Assembly (NCBI RefSeq): GCF_028765345.1
Contig: NZ_JARAJZ010000004.1
Location: 268,124 to 332,123 of the forward strand
Reading direction: 5' to 3'
DNA length: 64,000 bases
Source of the DNA: Sporolactobacillus sp. CQH2019
GTDB taxonomy: Bacteria; Bacillota; Bacilli; Bacillales; Sporolactobacillaceae
Part shown: positions 15,535 to 24,209 of the stretch, piece by piece
Layout: each line of letters begins with the position of its first letter
How positions within the stretch are numbered: position 1 is the stretch's first letter
Position numbers and translations under genes: made by a program
The notes under the pieces: model-generated
What the model saw: only the letters and a program-made list of their open reading frames with translations
What the model was told of the DNA's origin: nothing
The model's database searches: none

Positions 15535-16560
15535 TTATTTTACGGCCACTTCAGGCAGCTTGACTTCCGCTCTGCCCAAATCTTTACCGTTAATTGCTGC
15601 ATCGAAATTGTCAAAACTTGTCGAAATCATGTTGGAAACCGCTTCGTCCGTCATCGCCGCAACATGAGGCGTAATCAGTACTTTCGGATAAAGCTCGACG
15701 AGTTCCTTGATCGTTGCATCAGGGAACGCACTGCCGTCCGAGAAGTCCTTGCCGAAGAAGCGTGCTTCATCGGTCAGCACGTCTGCGCCGAAACCGTCCA
15801 GCTTGCCGCTCTTAATAGCCTTAATGACAGCCGCTTCATCAACCAATTCGCCGCGGGCGGTGTTGATCAGGATCGCGCCGTCTTTCATTTTACCGATAAA
15901 ATCTTCACTGACAAAATTTTCGTTCTTGCCGGGGAAGTAAGGAAGGTGCAGGCTGACAATATCGGACTCGGCAAGCAGTGCGTCCAGTTCTTTGAATTCT
16001 ACCAGTTTCTTGGCGAAGTCGCTTTGGAAAATATCATAGCCGAGCAGCTTGGCGCCGAGGCCTTTATAAAGTTCGGCTTCCACACAGCCGATATGGCCTG
16101 TGCCGACGATGCCGACCGTGCTTTTGCGAATTTCATGGCTGAACATCGTTTCCGTCACCTGAAAATTCAGCTTTGCCGTTCTGCCCGTCGTATAAACTGT
16201 GTGGCGGGACAGGGACAGGCCGAGCGAAACCGCCAGTTCCGCAATCGCATTCGGTGAATAAGCAGGAACACGGGCCACCTTCATACCAAAATCAGCAGCA
16301 GCCTGCAGATCGATATGGTTGAAGCCCGCCGTACGCGTAAATACATATTTAATGCCGAATTCTTTAAATTTTTTCAGATTTGCACGATCAGCCAGGCAGT
16401 TAACAAACAGAAGCACACCATCATGACCCTTTGCCAGATCGCCGTTATCCGCCGTGAGCAGATCATTGACCAGAGTCAGCTCATAGCCGTACTTGTTCAA
16501 TTCACCATACAAGTGTTCTTCATAAGGTTCAACGCCATATGCAATGATTTTAAAAGCCAT
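15535..16560 (-). CDS. ldhD: D-lactate dehydrogenase
   Basis: Reduces pyruvate to D-lactate with NADH, regenerating NAD+ in fermentation. The 341 residues belong to the D-2-hydroxyacid dehydrogenase family. NAD motif GIVGTGHIGCVEAELYKGLG begins near residue 148. INTARGELVD holds the catalytic Arg. The Glu is in the segment ending GFGADVLTDEARFFG, and LITPHVAAMTDEA holds the catalytic His near 295. TRTAGFNHIDL is the usual D-LDH substrate-loop sequence. The ATG at 16560 follows AGGAGG at 10 bases; the upstream in-frame ATGs have none. Two Rex-like operators lie upstream, so expression likely follows the NADH/NAD+ ratio. Confidence 0.92.
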   Translation of the reverse strand: MAFKIIAYGVEPYEEHLYGELNKYGYELTLVNDLLTADNGDLAKGHDGVLLFVNCLADRANLKKFKEFGIKYVFTRTAGFNHIDLQAAADFGMKVARVPAYSPNAIAELAVSLGLSLSRHTVYTTGRTAKLNFQVTETMFSHEIRKSTVGIVGTGHIGCVEAELYKGLGAKLLGYDIFQSDFAKKLVEFKELDALLAESDIVSLHLPYFPGKNENFVSEDFIGKMKDGAILINTARGELVDEAAVIKAIKSGKLDGFGADVLTDEARFFGKDFSDGSAFPDATIKELVELYPKVLITPHVAAMTDEAVSNMISTSFDNFDAAINGKDLGRAEVKLPEVAVK

Positions 16561-16640
16561 GCTGAAACATCCTCCTAAAAATGATTTTTGCTTCCTCATT
16601 CCGGTCATGAGACTACCAACCTGTTTCTCTCGTCTGTGAA

Positions 16641-16658
16641 AAAATAAATTTCGTGATA
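16641..16658. promoter_or_regulatory. Rex-type operator upstream of ldhD
   Basis: TCGTGATAACTTTCACAA matches the Rex consensus TTGTGAA-N4-TTCACAA at 12 of 14 positions. It lies about 80 bases before the D-LDH start. A possible minus-strand promoter, TTGACA (16766-16761) with GATATT 16 bases on, is upstream of it. Confidence 0.65.
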
Positions 16659-16825
16659 ACTTTCACAAGAAAAGTAAAATCAAGTATCAGATGCCTTGCC
16701 ATTGATCCGCTTTTCTTACTTTTCCCTTGCCGGAGAAAAATATCATGAAATCTTTTTTCATGTCAAAATTATATCATTGCTTTAATTGAACTACAATCAA
16801 CTTGAGTGCCGAAAAAATGATTTTT

Positions 16826-16843
16826 TTGTGAATATCTTCGCAA
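16826..16843. promoter_or_regulatory. Second Rex-type operator upstream of ldhD
   Basis: TTGTGAATATCTTCGCAA matches the Rex consensus at 13 of 14 half-site positions. It lies about 60 bases upstream of the -35 candidate of ldhD. It could also serve the divergent nucleotide-sugar gene, but D-LDH is the more natural target. Confidence 0.65.
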
Positions 16844-16982
16844 TATCATTTCACACCTCCTTTGCCCATCTCCGGCCCGATCGGATAATATATGAATACC
16901 CGGCGGACGGCTTCACCAAACCTGACCGGCGGCCGGGGCCCGCACATTCAGATTATTCCATAACCCTCTATCATACGTCCAT

Positions 16983-17009
16983 ACCATCCGCTTTCTCCTT
17001 CATATCCTA
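16983..17009 (+). promoter_or_regulatory. Possible sporulation (SigK/SigE-like) promoter of the glycan cluster
   Basis: CATATCCTA (17001-17009) fits the mother-cell -10 pattern CATANNNTA. ACC (16983-16985) lies 15 bases upstream, where a SigK -35 would be. The element is short, so chance is possible; the spore-surface character of the cluster makes it worth noting. Confidence 0.3.
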
Positions 17010-17038
17010 TTTTACGTAAGCATAAAGGAGGAACAGAG

Positions 17039-18304
17039 ATGCAAAAGAGAGAGCAGCGATCAATCGCTGTCATCGGTCTGGGATTCGTCGGGTTACCCTT
17101 ATGCCAGCTGTTTCTGCAAAACGGGTACACTGTCCACGGGATCGATGTGGACGAGGCGAAATTGAAGGGTATCCGCACGGGTAACAGCAACAATCCGGAC
17201 GTCGACGGCCATTTTATACAGCAAACCATCCGGGAAAACCGTTTTTTCCTTCATCATACAGGTAAGGGCATTGCCGGGACCGAAGCCGTCTTTATCTGCG
17301 TGCCGACACCGCTGACCGGCAGCGGTAATCCGGAGCTGATCTTTGTCAAAAAAGCAGTTGAAAGCATTTTGCCGCATCTGGAAGCCGGGCAGCTCATCTG
17401 TCTGGAAAGCACAACCTATCCCGGAACCACGGACGAATTAATCCTGCCCCGGCTTGAAGAAAAAGGATGGACAGTCGGCAAAGACATTTTTCTCGCCTAT
17501 TCCCCGGAACGGATCAACCCCGGCAGCCATATTCCGCTGAAAAAAATTCCAAAAGTTGTCGGCGGGACCACTCCGCAATGCCTCGGCAGAATCAGTGCCA
17601 TCTACCGCAGCGTTTTTGACGAAGTATTCGAAGTTTCCTCAACACGTGCGGCGGAGATGACAAAAATTCTGGAAAATACGCAGCGTTTTATCAATATTTC
17701 TTTCATCAACGACTTTGCCATTCTTTGTGAAAAAATGAATATTGATGTATACGAAGTGATCGAAGCGGCAAGCACCAAGCCGTACGGCTTTTCCCGCTAC
17801 ACGCCTTCGGCAGGAATCGGCGGCCATTGCATTCCGATCGACCCGCTCTATCTGTCCTGGAAGGCGAAAGAATACAACCATGAGACGCCTTTCATCCATA
17901 CGGCAGACGCGGTCAACAAAAAGATGCCGCAGTATGTCACGACTAAAATCAAAAACTTGCTTAAAGGCGGAAAAACCGTTTCGCCGCCGTCGATTCTGCT
18001 GGTCGGCGTCGCCTATAAAAAAGATATCGGCGACGTCCGGGAGTCTCCCGCGATTCCGATCATTCGATTATTAGTGAAAGACGGTTTCCATGTCGACTAT
18101 TATGATCCCTTTGTGCCCTCCCTGACTGTCGATTCCACGGAATATGTTTCGATCGATCGATCCGCGCTCGCCTCCGTGCATTACGATCTGGCGGTTGTCA
18201 TCACGGATCACAGCACAACACCTTATGAAACCATTAAGTCGCATATTCCGGTTGTCATCGACACAAAACAGCTTTTTCTCCCCGCTTCAGGCACAAGATC
18301 ATGA
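17039..18304 (+). CDS. UDP-N-acetylhexosamine/UDP-glucose 6-dehydrogenase
   Basis: Oxidises the C6 of a UDP-sugar to the uronate in two NAD-dependent steps. The 421 residues show all three domains. The NAD-binding motif is IAVIGLGFVGLPL (about 9-21). VPTPL is followed by LESTTYPGTT near 120. TEMTK-type helix entry reads AAEMTKILENTQRFINISFIND, and the catalytic Cys is in GIGGHCIPIDPLYLSW near 265. The C-terminal domain begins with LLVGVAYKKDIGDVRESPA. The GGHCIPIDP form is typical of UDP-GlcNAc (WbpA-like) dehydrogenases more than TuaD-type UDP-glucose enzymes. The gene starts after AAAGGAGGAAC and leads a probable operon with the epimerase gene. Confidence 0.87.
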   Translation: MQKREQRSIAVIGLGFVGLPLCQLFLQNGYTVHGIDVDEAKLKGIRTGNSNNPDVDGHFIQQTIRENRFFLHHTGKGIAGTEAVFICVPTPLTGSGNPELIFVKKAVESILPHLEAGQLICLESTTYPGTTDELILPRLEEKGWTVGKDIFLAYSPERINPGSHIPLKKIPKVVGGTTPQCLGRISAIYRSVFDEVFEVSSTRAAEMTKILENTQRFINISFINDFAILCEKMNIDVYEVIEAASTKPYGFSRYTPSAGIGGHCIPIDPLYLSWKAKEYNHETPFIHTADAVNKKMPQYVTTKIKNLLKGGKTVSPPSILLVGVAYKKDIGDVRESPAIPIIRLLVKDGFHVDYYDPFVPSLTVDSTEYVSIDRSALASVHYDLAVVITDHSTTPYETIKSHIPVVIDTKQLFLPASGTRS

Positions 18305-18323
18305 AAAAAGGAGCGACAAATGG

Positions 18324-19322
18324 ATGAAGAAGATACTCATTACGGGAGGCGCCGGTTTCATCGGTTCCCATCTCGCCGAATATTTGCTTAAAAAAGGTTA
18401 TTTCGTAACCGTCGTCGATAATTTATCCAATGGAACGACGGCCTATTTAAAAGATGTGCTCGGCCATCCGTCTTTCGCCTATCATCAGGGATCCGTCCTT
18501 GACCGGGAACTGATGGACCGGCTGATCAAAGATCATGATGCGGTCTACCACATGGCAGCCGTCCTCGGCGTGAAAAACACGGTGGACGATCCGCTCAAAG
18601 TGATCGAAGGAAACATTGACGGCACACGGATGATTCTGAAGCTGGCCGATCATTATCAAAAAAAAGTCATCTTCGCCTCGACATCGGAAATATACGGAAA
18701 AAATCCCCGGCTCCCCTACGCGGAGGATTCGGACCGTCTGCTCGGCGATCCGTCGATTCATCGCTGGTGCTACGCGACGGCGAAAGCACTGGATGAGCAC
18801 CTCTGCTTCGGCTACGCCAAAAAAGGCCTTCCGGTAACCGTGGTCCGGTTCTTTAATGTTTACGGCCCGCGTCAGACCTATTCGGCATACGGCGGAGTCA
18901 TCCCGATTTTTATCACAAAGGCGCTGAGCGGAAAACCGCTCCCGATCTTTGGAGACGGCAATCAGGTCCGCAGCTTCGGCTACGTCGGCGATGTTGTTAA
19001 GGGACTGGAAGCCGCGCTGAGCCCCGCAGCCGATCATCAGGCGATTAATCTCGGCGCACGTGAGCCGATGACGATCAGCGAACTGGCGAAAAAAATTGCT
19101 GCGCTGACCGGCAGTGAAGCCGGTTTTGAATATATCCCCTATCAAAAAGCGTACGGCGATGGATTTGAGGAAATTCCTGCCCGGATTCCTTCGCTGGATA
19201 AGGCCGGGAAACTGCTTAACTACACGGCGGCCACTCCATTTGCGACGGGGCTGAAGGAGACCATCGACTGGTACCGTATGCGGATCGCAAAGGCCCATCA
19301 TGACGAGCTCGCGAAGCATTGA
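18324..19322 (+). CDS. NAD-dependent nucleotide-sugar epimerase/dehydratase
   Basis: A 332-residue extended SDR enzyme. The N-terminus ILITGGAGFIGSHLAEYLLK is the NAD motif. FASTSEIYGKN carries the catalytic Ser/Thr near 124. WCYATAKALDEH has the YxxxK pair near 150. VRFFNVYGPRQ is the usual substrate loop. It resembles UDP-glucose 4-epimerases and UDP-glucuronate decarboxylases, so the exact reaction is open. The start at 18324 is set by AAAAAGGAG 10 bases upstream. It begins 20 bases after the UDP-sugar dehydrogenase, so a uronate product may be passed on directly. Confidence 0.85.
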   Translation: MKKILITGGAGFIGSHLAEYLLKKGYFVTVVDNLSNGTTAYLKDVLGHPSFAYHQGSVLDRELMDRLIKDHDAVYHMAAVLGVKNTVDDPLKVIEGNIDGTRMILKLADHYQKKVIFASTSEIYGKNPRLPYAEDSDRLLGDPSIHRWCYATAKALDEHLCFGYAKKGLPVTVVRFFNVYGPRQTYSAYGGVIPIFITKALSGKPLPIFGDGNQVRSFGYVGDVVKGLEAALSPAADHQAINLGAREPMTISELAKKIAALTGSEAGFEYIPYQKAYGDGFEEIPARIPSLDKAGKLLNYTAATPFATGLKETIDWYRMRIAKAHHDELAKH

Positions 19323-19501
19323 TCCGGAACAACCGTCGGCTAATCAAAATGCCAGGGCCGATGAAGCGCTTATCCGATCGGACAGAGAACGGCTGCAGTC
19401 GCTGCTCGTACTGTCATTTTGCCTTGGAGAACAGTGTTCAGGCATCCGGTTGAAAGACTTTGTCAAACTGCTCATTATTTTATTCTATCTGTATGCTTTC
19501 G

Positions 19502-19520
19502 CCGGCATTGAAAATGCCGG
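19502..19520. repeat. Hairpin 1 of an inverted-repeat cluster
   Basis: CCGGCATT and AATGCCGG flank a three-base loop. This is the first of four hairpins within 230 bp behind the epimerase gene. Confidence 0.7.
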
Positions 19521-19532
19521 TGAAAACGACAG

Positions 19533-19568
19533 GCCCGGGTCGGATTGTTAAATCCTGCCCGGGTTTTT
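19533..19568 (+). terminator. Terminator behind the epimerase gene
   Basis: CCCGGGTCGGATT and AATCCTGCCCGGG pair over 12 of 13 positions and are followed by TTTTT. It probably ends the dehydrogenase-epimerase transcript. Confidence 0.82.
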
Positions 19569-19638
19569 CATTGTTCCGCACCGGCCGGAAAGGGCCGGGC
19601 CTGTCCATCTGCCCGAAACGCTTTATTCCCGGATGCAC

Positions 19639-19680
19639 GATAAAGGTTATCCATAGCCGCTGCTATGGATAACCTTTATC
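19639..19680. repeat. Perfect 19-bp hairpin
   Basis: GATAAAGGTTATCCATAGC (19639-19657) and its exact complement (19662-19680) enclose a 4-base loop. TTTT follows. A perfect 19-bp stem is longer than most terminators. Confidence 0.85.
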
Positions 19681-19704
19681 TTTTCAAAAGCATTTTTCAG
19701 CAGT

Positions 19705-19730
19705 GAAAGCCTGCCGATCGGCAGGCTTTC
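19705..19730. repeat. Perfect 26-bp palindrome
   Basis: A palindrome without a loop, centred between 19717 and 19718. The left half is GAAAGCCTGCCGA and the right half its exact complement. It could be a dimeric protein site or part of a bidirectional terminator set. Confidence 0.8.
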
Positions 19731-19922
19731 AGGCGAAGCCGGAGACTGAGCCGCGGCGGCCGGGACGGCTCCCCGCGGGATGATGCGGCGCTTATGTCCG
19801 GCCGCTTATATGATTGATATATATCCGCTTAATTCCATGCTTTCCCTCATGTCAATAAACGCCGGCCTTGCCTTGTAATTTCCTCGCTCTTCCCCGTTTC
19901 ATATCCGTTCCGCACGGCAGGA
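19731..19922. other. Intergenic remainder between the glycan genes
   Basis: No gene is seen. The sequence is GC-rich near the hairpins and otherwise unremarkable. The stretch 19323-19922 as a whole holds only the hairpin cluster; a frame at 19300-19551 overlaps the epimerase 3' end and is not supported. Confidence 0.4.
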
Positions 19923-20306
19923 CTATTGATCCGAGCCGGATTTAAAAACGGGATCGTAGTTGATGACTTCTGCAATAATCGGCGTGCCCTTAGCAATATC
20001 CGAACCGCCGGGAACGGTGATCATCAAGTTGCCGACACCCGTTTCACCCGCTGTATAGGCAAAATTATCGTCCATCTGTATCACGCCGTTAATATAGACG
20101 TTCAGATAACTGTTATTCAGATTTAACGGCGGAAGGGATTCTACGGTTTCACCCGAGTCATCGAAAAATTTAGCCGTGTCGATTTTTACAATCGTCCGTT
20201 CGGCAATCGGCTCTTCCAGTTCATAGAAAAAACGGGTAATGGTCGGAGAGAGCACGATCTCCGGAGCTGAAGAAAATACGGGTTTGATAATTTTGAGGCC
20301 CACCAC
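19923..20306 (-). CDS. DUF4183-like protein (copy a)
   Basis: A 127-residue protein of unknown function. The C-terminal half, LNLNNSYLNVYINGVIQMDDNFAY and onward to GTPIIAEVINYDP, looks like a DUF4183 domain: a short beta-rich module with the VYINGVIQ core. The N-terminal part is KIIKPVFSSAPEIVLSP. I chose a GTG start at 20306 because GGGGG lies five or six bases upstream; a second GTG follows at once. It is divergent from the second DUF4183-like gene at 20477 and lies within the glycosyltransferase cluster. DUF4183 proteins occur mainly in spore-forming Bacillales, so a spore-surface role is possible but inferred. Confidence 0.7.
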   Translation of the reverse strand: MVGLKIIKPVFSSAPEIVLSPTITRFFYELEEPIAERTIVKIDTAKFFDDSGETVESLPPLNLNNSYLNVYINGVIQMDDNFAYTAGETGVGNLMITVPGGSDIAKGTPIIAEVINYDPVFKSGSDQ

Positions 20307-20476
20307 ATTTCCCCCTTTTTTAATGTTCCATACAACATATGCAGAAATGAAGGAACGGTCATTGGCAAACAAACGCCTGACAAAAGATAAGAAATGAACC
20401 CAGCGGCAACTCACGTTATCCCGGATTCCTTATATATTATTAACGACGATACAATGATTTCAGGGAGCGTATGCAA

Positions 20477-20839
20477 ATGAGACACAACGATTATGAAACG
20501 GGGGATCGTACATCCTCTATTCCCCGTCCCTTCCTTTCCTATCCGCGGACCGGGCAGGGGCAGGCCCGTTTATTTATCACCCCCCTGAAAGCCGTGACGA
20601 CCGAATTTTACACCGTGTCCGATGGCCGGAAAAGGGTGTACACGGAAAAAGATGCCATGGAGGGCTACGGGATTCAGCGAATTTTAAGTTCCGATGAGGT
20701 GTCCTACACGAATCTTTTCATCAACGGCATTCTGCAATCCAGGCTGAGTTACACTGTTGAAACCGGAAAACTGAAATTAAAAACGGAGGATGTGCCCGAG
20801 AAGGGGACGCCTATTATTCTGCAGATGATAACACTCTAA
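20477..20839 (+). CDS. DUF4183-like protein (copy b)
   Basis: A 120-residue protein paralogous to the divergent gene at 19923-20306. The shared core is VSYTNLFINGILQSRLSYTV, ending KGTPIILQMITL. A polar N-terminus is followed by LKAVTTEFYTVSDGRKRVYT. AGGGAG (20462-20467) suits the ATG at 20477 better than the ATG at 20471. It precedes the glycosyltransferase gene by about 150 bases. No signal peptide is visible, as with many spore-coat or exosporium proteins assembled from the mother cell; that link is inferred. Confidence 0.7.
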   Translation: MRHNDYETGDRTSSIPRPFLSYPRTGQGQARLFITPLKAVTTEFYTVSDGRKRVYTEKDAMEGYGIQRILSSDEVSYTNLFINGILQSRLSYTVETGKLKLKTEDVPEKGTPIILQMITL

Positions 20840-20990
20840 CCGCCCGGAGAAGCTGCGGCGCTGGCCGGTCCGGTCAGCGTTTTCATCAATGATGGCAACA
20901 ATTCCGCCTGATCTCGGATAGCCGCCTACACGATTATTGCCGCCTCATAATACAGTTAGAGTACAGACCTTCATGGGAGAGATGCAGACT

Positions 20991-22214
20991 ATGAAAATAT
21001 TGCTGGCTACCTACTGGCCGATTCCGCACGTAGGCGGCGTTTGGACCTATATGTCCCAATTGAAAACGAAACTGGAATCATACGGACATGAAGTCGATTT
21101 ACTTGGCTATGACGAAGCAAACATCAACGTTACGATGCTCAGCAAAGGGCAGGTGATCGAAAGGGACAAAATAATTCCGCTGATCAACGCCAACCTGACT
21201 CCGGATAACTACCCGGCCATGTATGCCAATTTTCTTGTCAAATGGACTGAATTTCAACGGTACGTCTATGAATTGAGCGCGGCCTATTTCGGCATAAACG
21301 ATTACGACATCATTCATACGCAGGATGTCTTATCGACGGTCGGGATCAGCCGGATCAAAAATAGGGGGATTCCGCTCGTAGCAACACTTCACGGCTCCGT
21401 TGCCCACGAAATCAGGCGCCAGCTGCTGACCATCCACAAGTCGGACACCTCGTACATGGCCCGGGCCTATTACGATGATCTGGAGCGCGCCGGGGCTGTC
21501 GCCGCCGACACGACCATTGTCTGCAACCAGTGGCTGCGGAATGTCCTGACCGGGGAATTCAATGTTCCCGATCAGCAGCTTAAGGTGCTGCACTACGGAT
21601 TCGACACCGAAAATTTTCTGCGCAGGATGAAGGAAAAGACATCGGTGGAACGTCCCAAAGATAAAAAAGTGATCATCTACACCGGGAGGCTGGTGGAGCT
21701 TAAAGGGCTCAATTATCTTCTGTCCGCGCTCGGTGAATTAAAGAAAGTAAGAAACGACTGGGAATGCTGGATTGTCGGGAGCGGTGAAAAAGAAGCAGAA
21801 TTGCAGAACCAGTCTTTTTCTCTCGGTCTGACCGATTCTGTGCGCTTTCTCGGAAAAAGAAACGACGTCCCGGCTCTGCTCGCCCATTCCGATATACTCG
21901 TTCTCCCGACACTGATTGAAAATCAGCCGCTTTCGGTCATTGAAGCACAGATAGCCGGTAAAGCGATTATCGCCAGCGATGTCGGCGGTGTGCCGGAAAT
22001 TATCAAACACGGAGTGACAGGGCTGCTTACTCCGCCCAAAGACATTCAAATGCTTAGCAGCCAGATCAACCTCCTGCTTTCAGACGATCGCTTCCGGAAA
22101 AAGCTGGGCTCCAATGCCAAAAGATGGGGCATGACCCACTGGTCGATGGATAAAGGCGTCAAAAAACTGATAGATGTTTACCAGCATGCCATCTATCGTA
22201 AGAAAATGGGGTGA
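20991..22214 (+). CDS. GT4-family glycosyltransferase
   Basis: A cytoplasmic or membrane-edge retaining glycosyltransferase of 407 residues with the GT-B fold. The N-terminus ILLATYWPIPHVGGVWTYM holds the nucleotide-fold glycine loop. Domain 2 begins KKVIIYTGRLVELKGLNYLL near 225. The donor-binding EX7E-like stretch is PTLIENQPLSVIEAQIAG near 310, followed by SDVGGVPEIIKHGVTGLL. ATG 20991 is preceded by GGGAGAG; in-frame ATGs further up lack a better site. Donor and acceptor are unknown. It lies four bases before the next gene and so is part of an operon. Confidence 0.87.
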   Translation: MKILLATYWPIPHVGGVWTYMSQLKTKLESYGHEVDLLGYDEANINVTMLSKGQVIERDKIIPLINANLTPDNYPAMYANFLVKWTEFQRYVYELSAAYFGINDYDIIHTQDVLSTVGISRIKNRGIPLVATLHGSVAHEIRRQLLTIHKSDTSYMARAYYDDLERAGAVAADTTIVCNQWLRNVLTGEFNVPDQQLKVLHYGFDTENFLRRMKEKTSVERPKDKKVIIYTGRLVELKGLNYLLSALGELKKVRNDWECWIVGSGEKEAELQNQSFSLGLTDSVRFLGKRNDVPALLAHSDILVLPTLIENQPLSVIEAQIAGKAIIASDVGGVPEIIKHGVTGLLTPPKDIQMLSSQINLLLSDDRFRKKLGSNAKRWGMTHWSMDKGVKKLIDVYQHAIYRKKMG

Positions 22215-22218
22215 GGAA

Positions 22219-22878
22219 ATGAGTCATTTCATCGATTCGATTAAATATCTGATCTTTCTCTTCTGCTGGAAAATCGCCGGTTTCTGGAAAAAATTATGGT
22301 CCCGGAAAAAAAGCGAAACGGACGCAGTCCTGTCCGATCAGCAAGCTGAAATCGTTTTAATAAATATAGATCAATACCGTTCTTTATTTGCGGCCCCTAC
22401 CGCTCATCCCGAAATCTTCATGCCGAAACCCGTCTTTGAAAAAATCATCCGTACACTGCCCGCTAACTATGTGATCCCCGACCTGGCCGCCCTGAAAAAA
22501 GTGATCGAAGCGTATCATCGGCCGCCCGCACCTGAAATACAGCGGTTTTCAGAAGGCCTGGCCGCCGATTACCGGGTACTGGAAAAAATCAAGTCGTCTC
22601 TGCCTGCCGATTACATTTTTCCATTACCTGTGAACTTAAAAACGAATCAGCCCGCCCAGCCGGCGATCAGCGCCATCAGCACTATTCCCGCCGGTGCTTT
22701 CCCTGCAGCCGACCCGGATCAGGCGGTCCATACCGACACCGGAATTCCCGGCCTGATAACGCTGACTATCCCTGCAGCCCCTGCCGAAACGCTTTCAAAT
22801 CAGAAAATCATGAAGCCCGTGTCCGGCCAGGAGAACGCCGGTTCCGCCGACGACTACAAATTTGTCTTTCTGAAATAA
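22219..22878 (+). CDS. Uncharacterised basic protein with an internal repeat
   Basis: A 219-residue protein of no recognised family, starting four bases after the glycosyltransferase stop behind GGTGAGGAA. It has a short hydrophobic patch (YLIFLFCWKIAGF, about 9-21) followed by a basic stretch. In the middle a motif appears twice: FEKIIRTLPANYVIPDLAAL near 75 and LEKIKSSLPADYIFPLPVNL near 128. The rest is Pro/Ala-rich and of low complexity. Coupling to the glycosyltransferase suggests an accessory or target protein of the glycan pathway. This is inference. Confidence 0.65.
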   Translation: MSHFIDSIKYLIFLFCWKIAGFWKKLWSRKKSETDAVLSDQQAEIVLINIDQYRSLFAAPTAHPEIFMPKPVFEKIIRTLPANYVIPDLAALKKVIEAYHRPPAPEIQRFSEGLAADYRVLEKIKSSLPADYIFPLPVNLKTNQPAQPAISAISTIPAGAFPAADPDQAVHTDTGIPGLITLTIPAAPAETLSNQKIMKPVSGQENAGSADDYKFVFLK

Positions 22879-23130
22879 AGGGAGGACGATCCGGGACCGG
22901 CAAAGTATCTCTTTGATTTTTAATGACGGACCCTCATACCGTGAAATAAAGCGGGCGATACCGGGGTAAATTCAAACCGGGTTCTGATTATTCACACTTA
23001 TTGGCAGCAAGTCATTTACTGATAATTCTCTGCCGATCACTATTGAATCACGGGCTATTTACTGTCGATTGTTCCGGATATTCTGCGCAGGTTTTTTATA
23101 TAGAGTGAATAGAAAATGAGGAGGGAAACC
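22879..23130. other. Short intergenic region
   Basis: No gene or clear terminator is seen. A new promoter for the second epimerase is likely but cannot be placed. Confidence 0.3.
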
Positions 23131-24072
23131 GTGAAAGCTGTCGTAACCGGCGGAGCCGGATTTATAGGTTCTCATCTTGTCGACGGTTTGATTGCCAGAG
23201 GCGATGAGGTGCATATTATTGATAATTTAAGATCGGGACGGCTGGAAAATGTTCATCCGCAAGCGGTTATTCATATCGAGGACGTTACCGGCGCAAAAGC
23301 CGGAGCGCTTATTTTACAGATCAAGCCCGATGTTGTCTTTCACTTGGCCGCCCAGGCCGATGTCACGACATCGGTTCTGGATCCTGGGCTTGACGAGACG
23401 ATCAATATCAGCGGAACCATCCGTGTACTGGAAGCCTGCCGGCTCGCCCGCGTAAAAAAGATTATTTTCGCTTCCACCTCCGCCGTATACGGCGACATTC
23501 GAAAAAGCCCGGTCTCAGAAACAGACCGGACTGCACCGATTTCTTATTACGGCCTGTCCAAACAGACGGCTGAATCTTACATCCGTCTCTACCGGCGATT
23601 TTATCAGCTTCCCTACACAATCCTCAGATACGGCAATGTCTACGGACCGAGACAGGTAGCCAAAGGCGAAGGCGGAGTCGTAGCCGTTTTCCTGAATAAG
23701 CTTCGAAAGAACGAACCTTTGAAAATTTTTGGAGACGGCGAACAGACACGCGATTTCGTTTATGTCAGAGACATCGTCCGCGCCAATATCGCGGCAATCG
23801 ATAAAGGAGATGGCGAAACTATTCATGTCAGTACCGCGCAAAGCACATCCCTTAATCAGCTCATCGAAATCCTGCGCCGCCTACACGGTTCTCCGATTAA
23901 AACAGAGTATGACGATGCCAAACCGGGAGACATCAGGCACAGCTGTCTGAATAACCGCAAGGCCGGACAGCTTCTCGGCTTTGCCCCGTCCTTCAGCGTC
24001 CCGGAAGGGCTGCGCGAGACTTATACAGCCGAGACGGCGCACGGTGCCTCCCGTCGCGGCAGACAGCCGTAA
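23131..24072 (+). CDS. UDP-glucose 4-epimerase-like SDR enzyme
   Basis: A 313-residue extended SDR protein. KAVVTGGAGFIGSHLVDGLI is the NAD motif, FASTSAVYGD carries the catalytic Ser/Thr near 114, and YYGLSKQTAE the YxxxK pair near 140. RYGNVYGPRQ and IFGDGEQTRDFVYVRDIV are the usual epimerase stretches. I chose GTG 23131 because AGGAGGG lies five bases upstream and overlaps the alternative ATG at 23116. It may supply UDP-galactose or a related sugar to the nearby glycosyltransferase. It is distinct from the epimerase at 18324 but of similar size. Confidence 0.85.
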   Translation: MKAVVTGGAGFIGSHLVDGLIARGDEVHIIDNLRSGRLENVHPQAVIHIEDVTGAKAGALILQIKPDVVFHLAAQADVTTSVLDPGLDETINISGTIRVLEACRLARVKKIIFASTSAVYGDIRKSPVSETDRTAPISYYGLSKQTAESYIRLYRRFYQLPYTILRYGNVYGPRQVAKGEGGVVAVFLNKLRKNEPLKIFGDGEQTRDFVYVRDIVRANIAAIDKGDGETIHVSTAQSTSLNQLIEILRRLHGSPIKTEYDDAKPGDIRHSCLNNRKAGQLLGFAPSFSVPEGLRETYTAETAHGASRRGRQP

Positions 24073-24209
24073 CCCATTTCCCGCCCCCATAAGACGGCCG
24101 ATGATCATCCGAAAAAAGAATGACGGGCCGTGAATTAAAACGGCTGTCCGTACTTGTTAAAATGGGAACATACAAAACCGCGCCCTGCACGCAGACTTTG
24201 CCGATCCGT

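Noticed and set aside
19300-19551. 83-codon frame overlapping the end of the epimerase gene
   Set aside because: It overlaps the coding end, has no ribosome site, and runs into the terminator hairpins.
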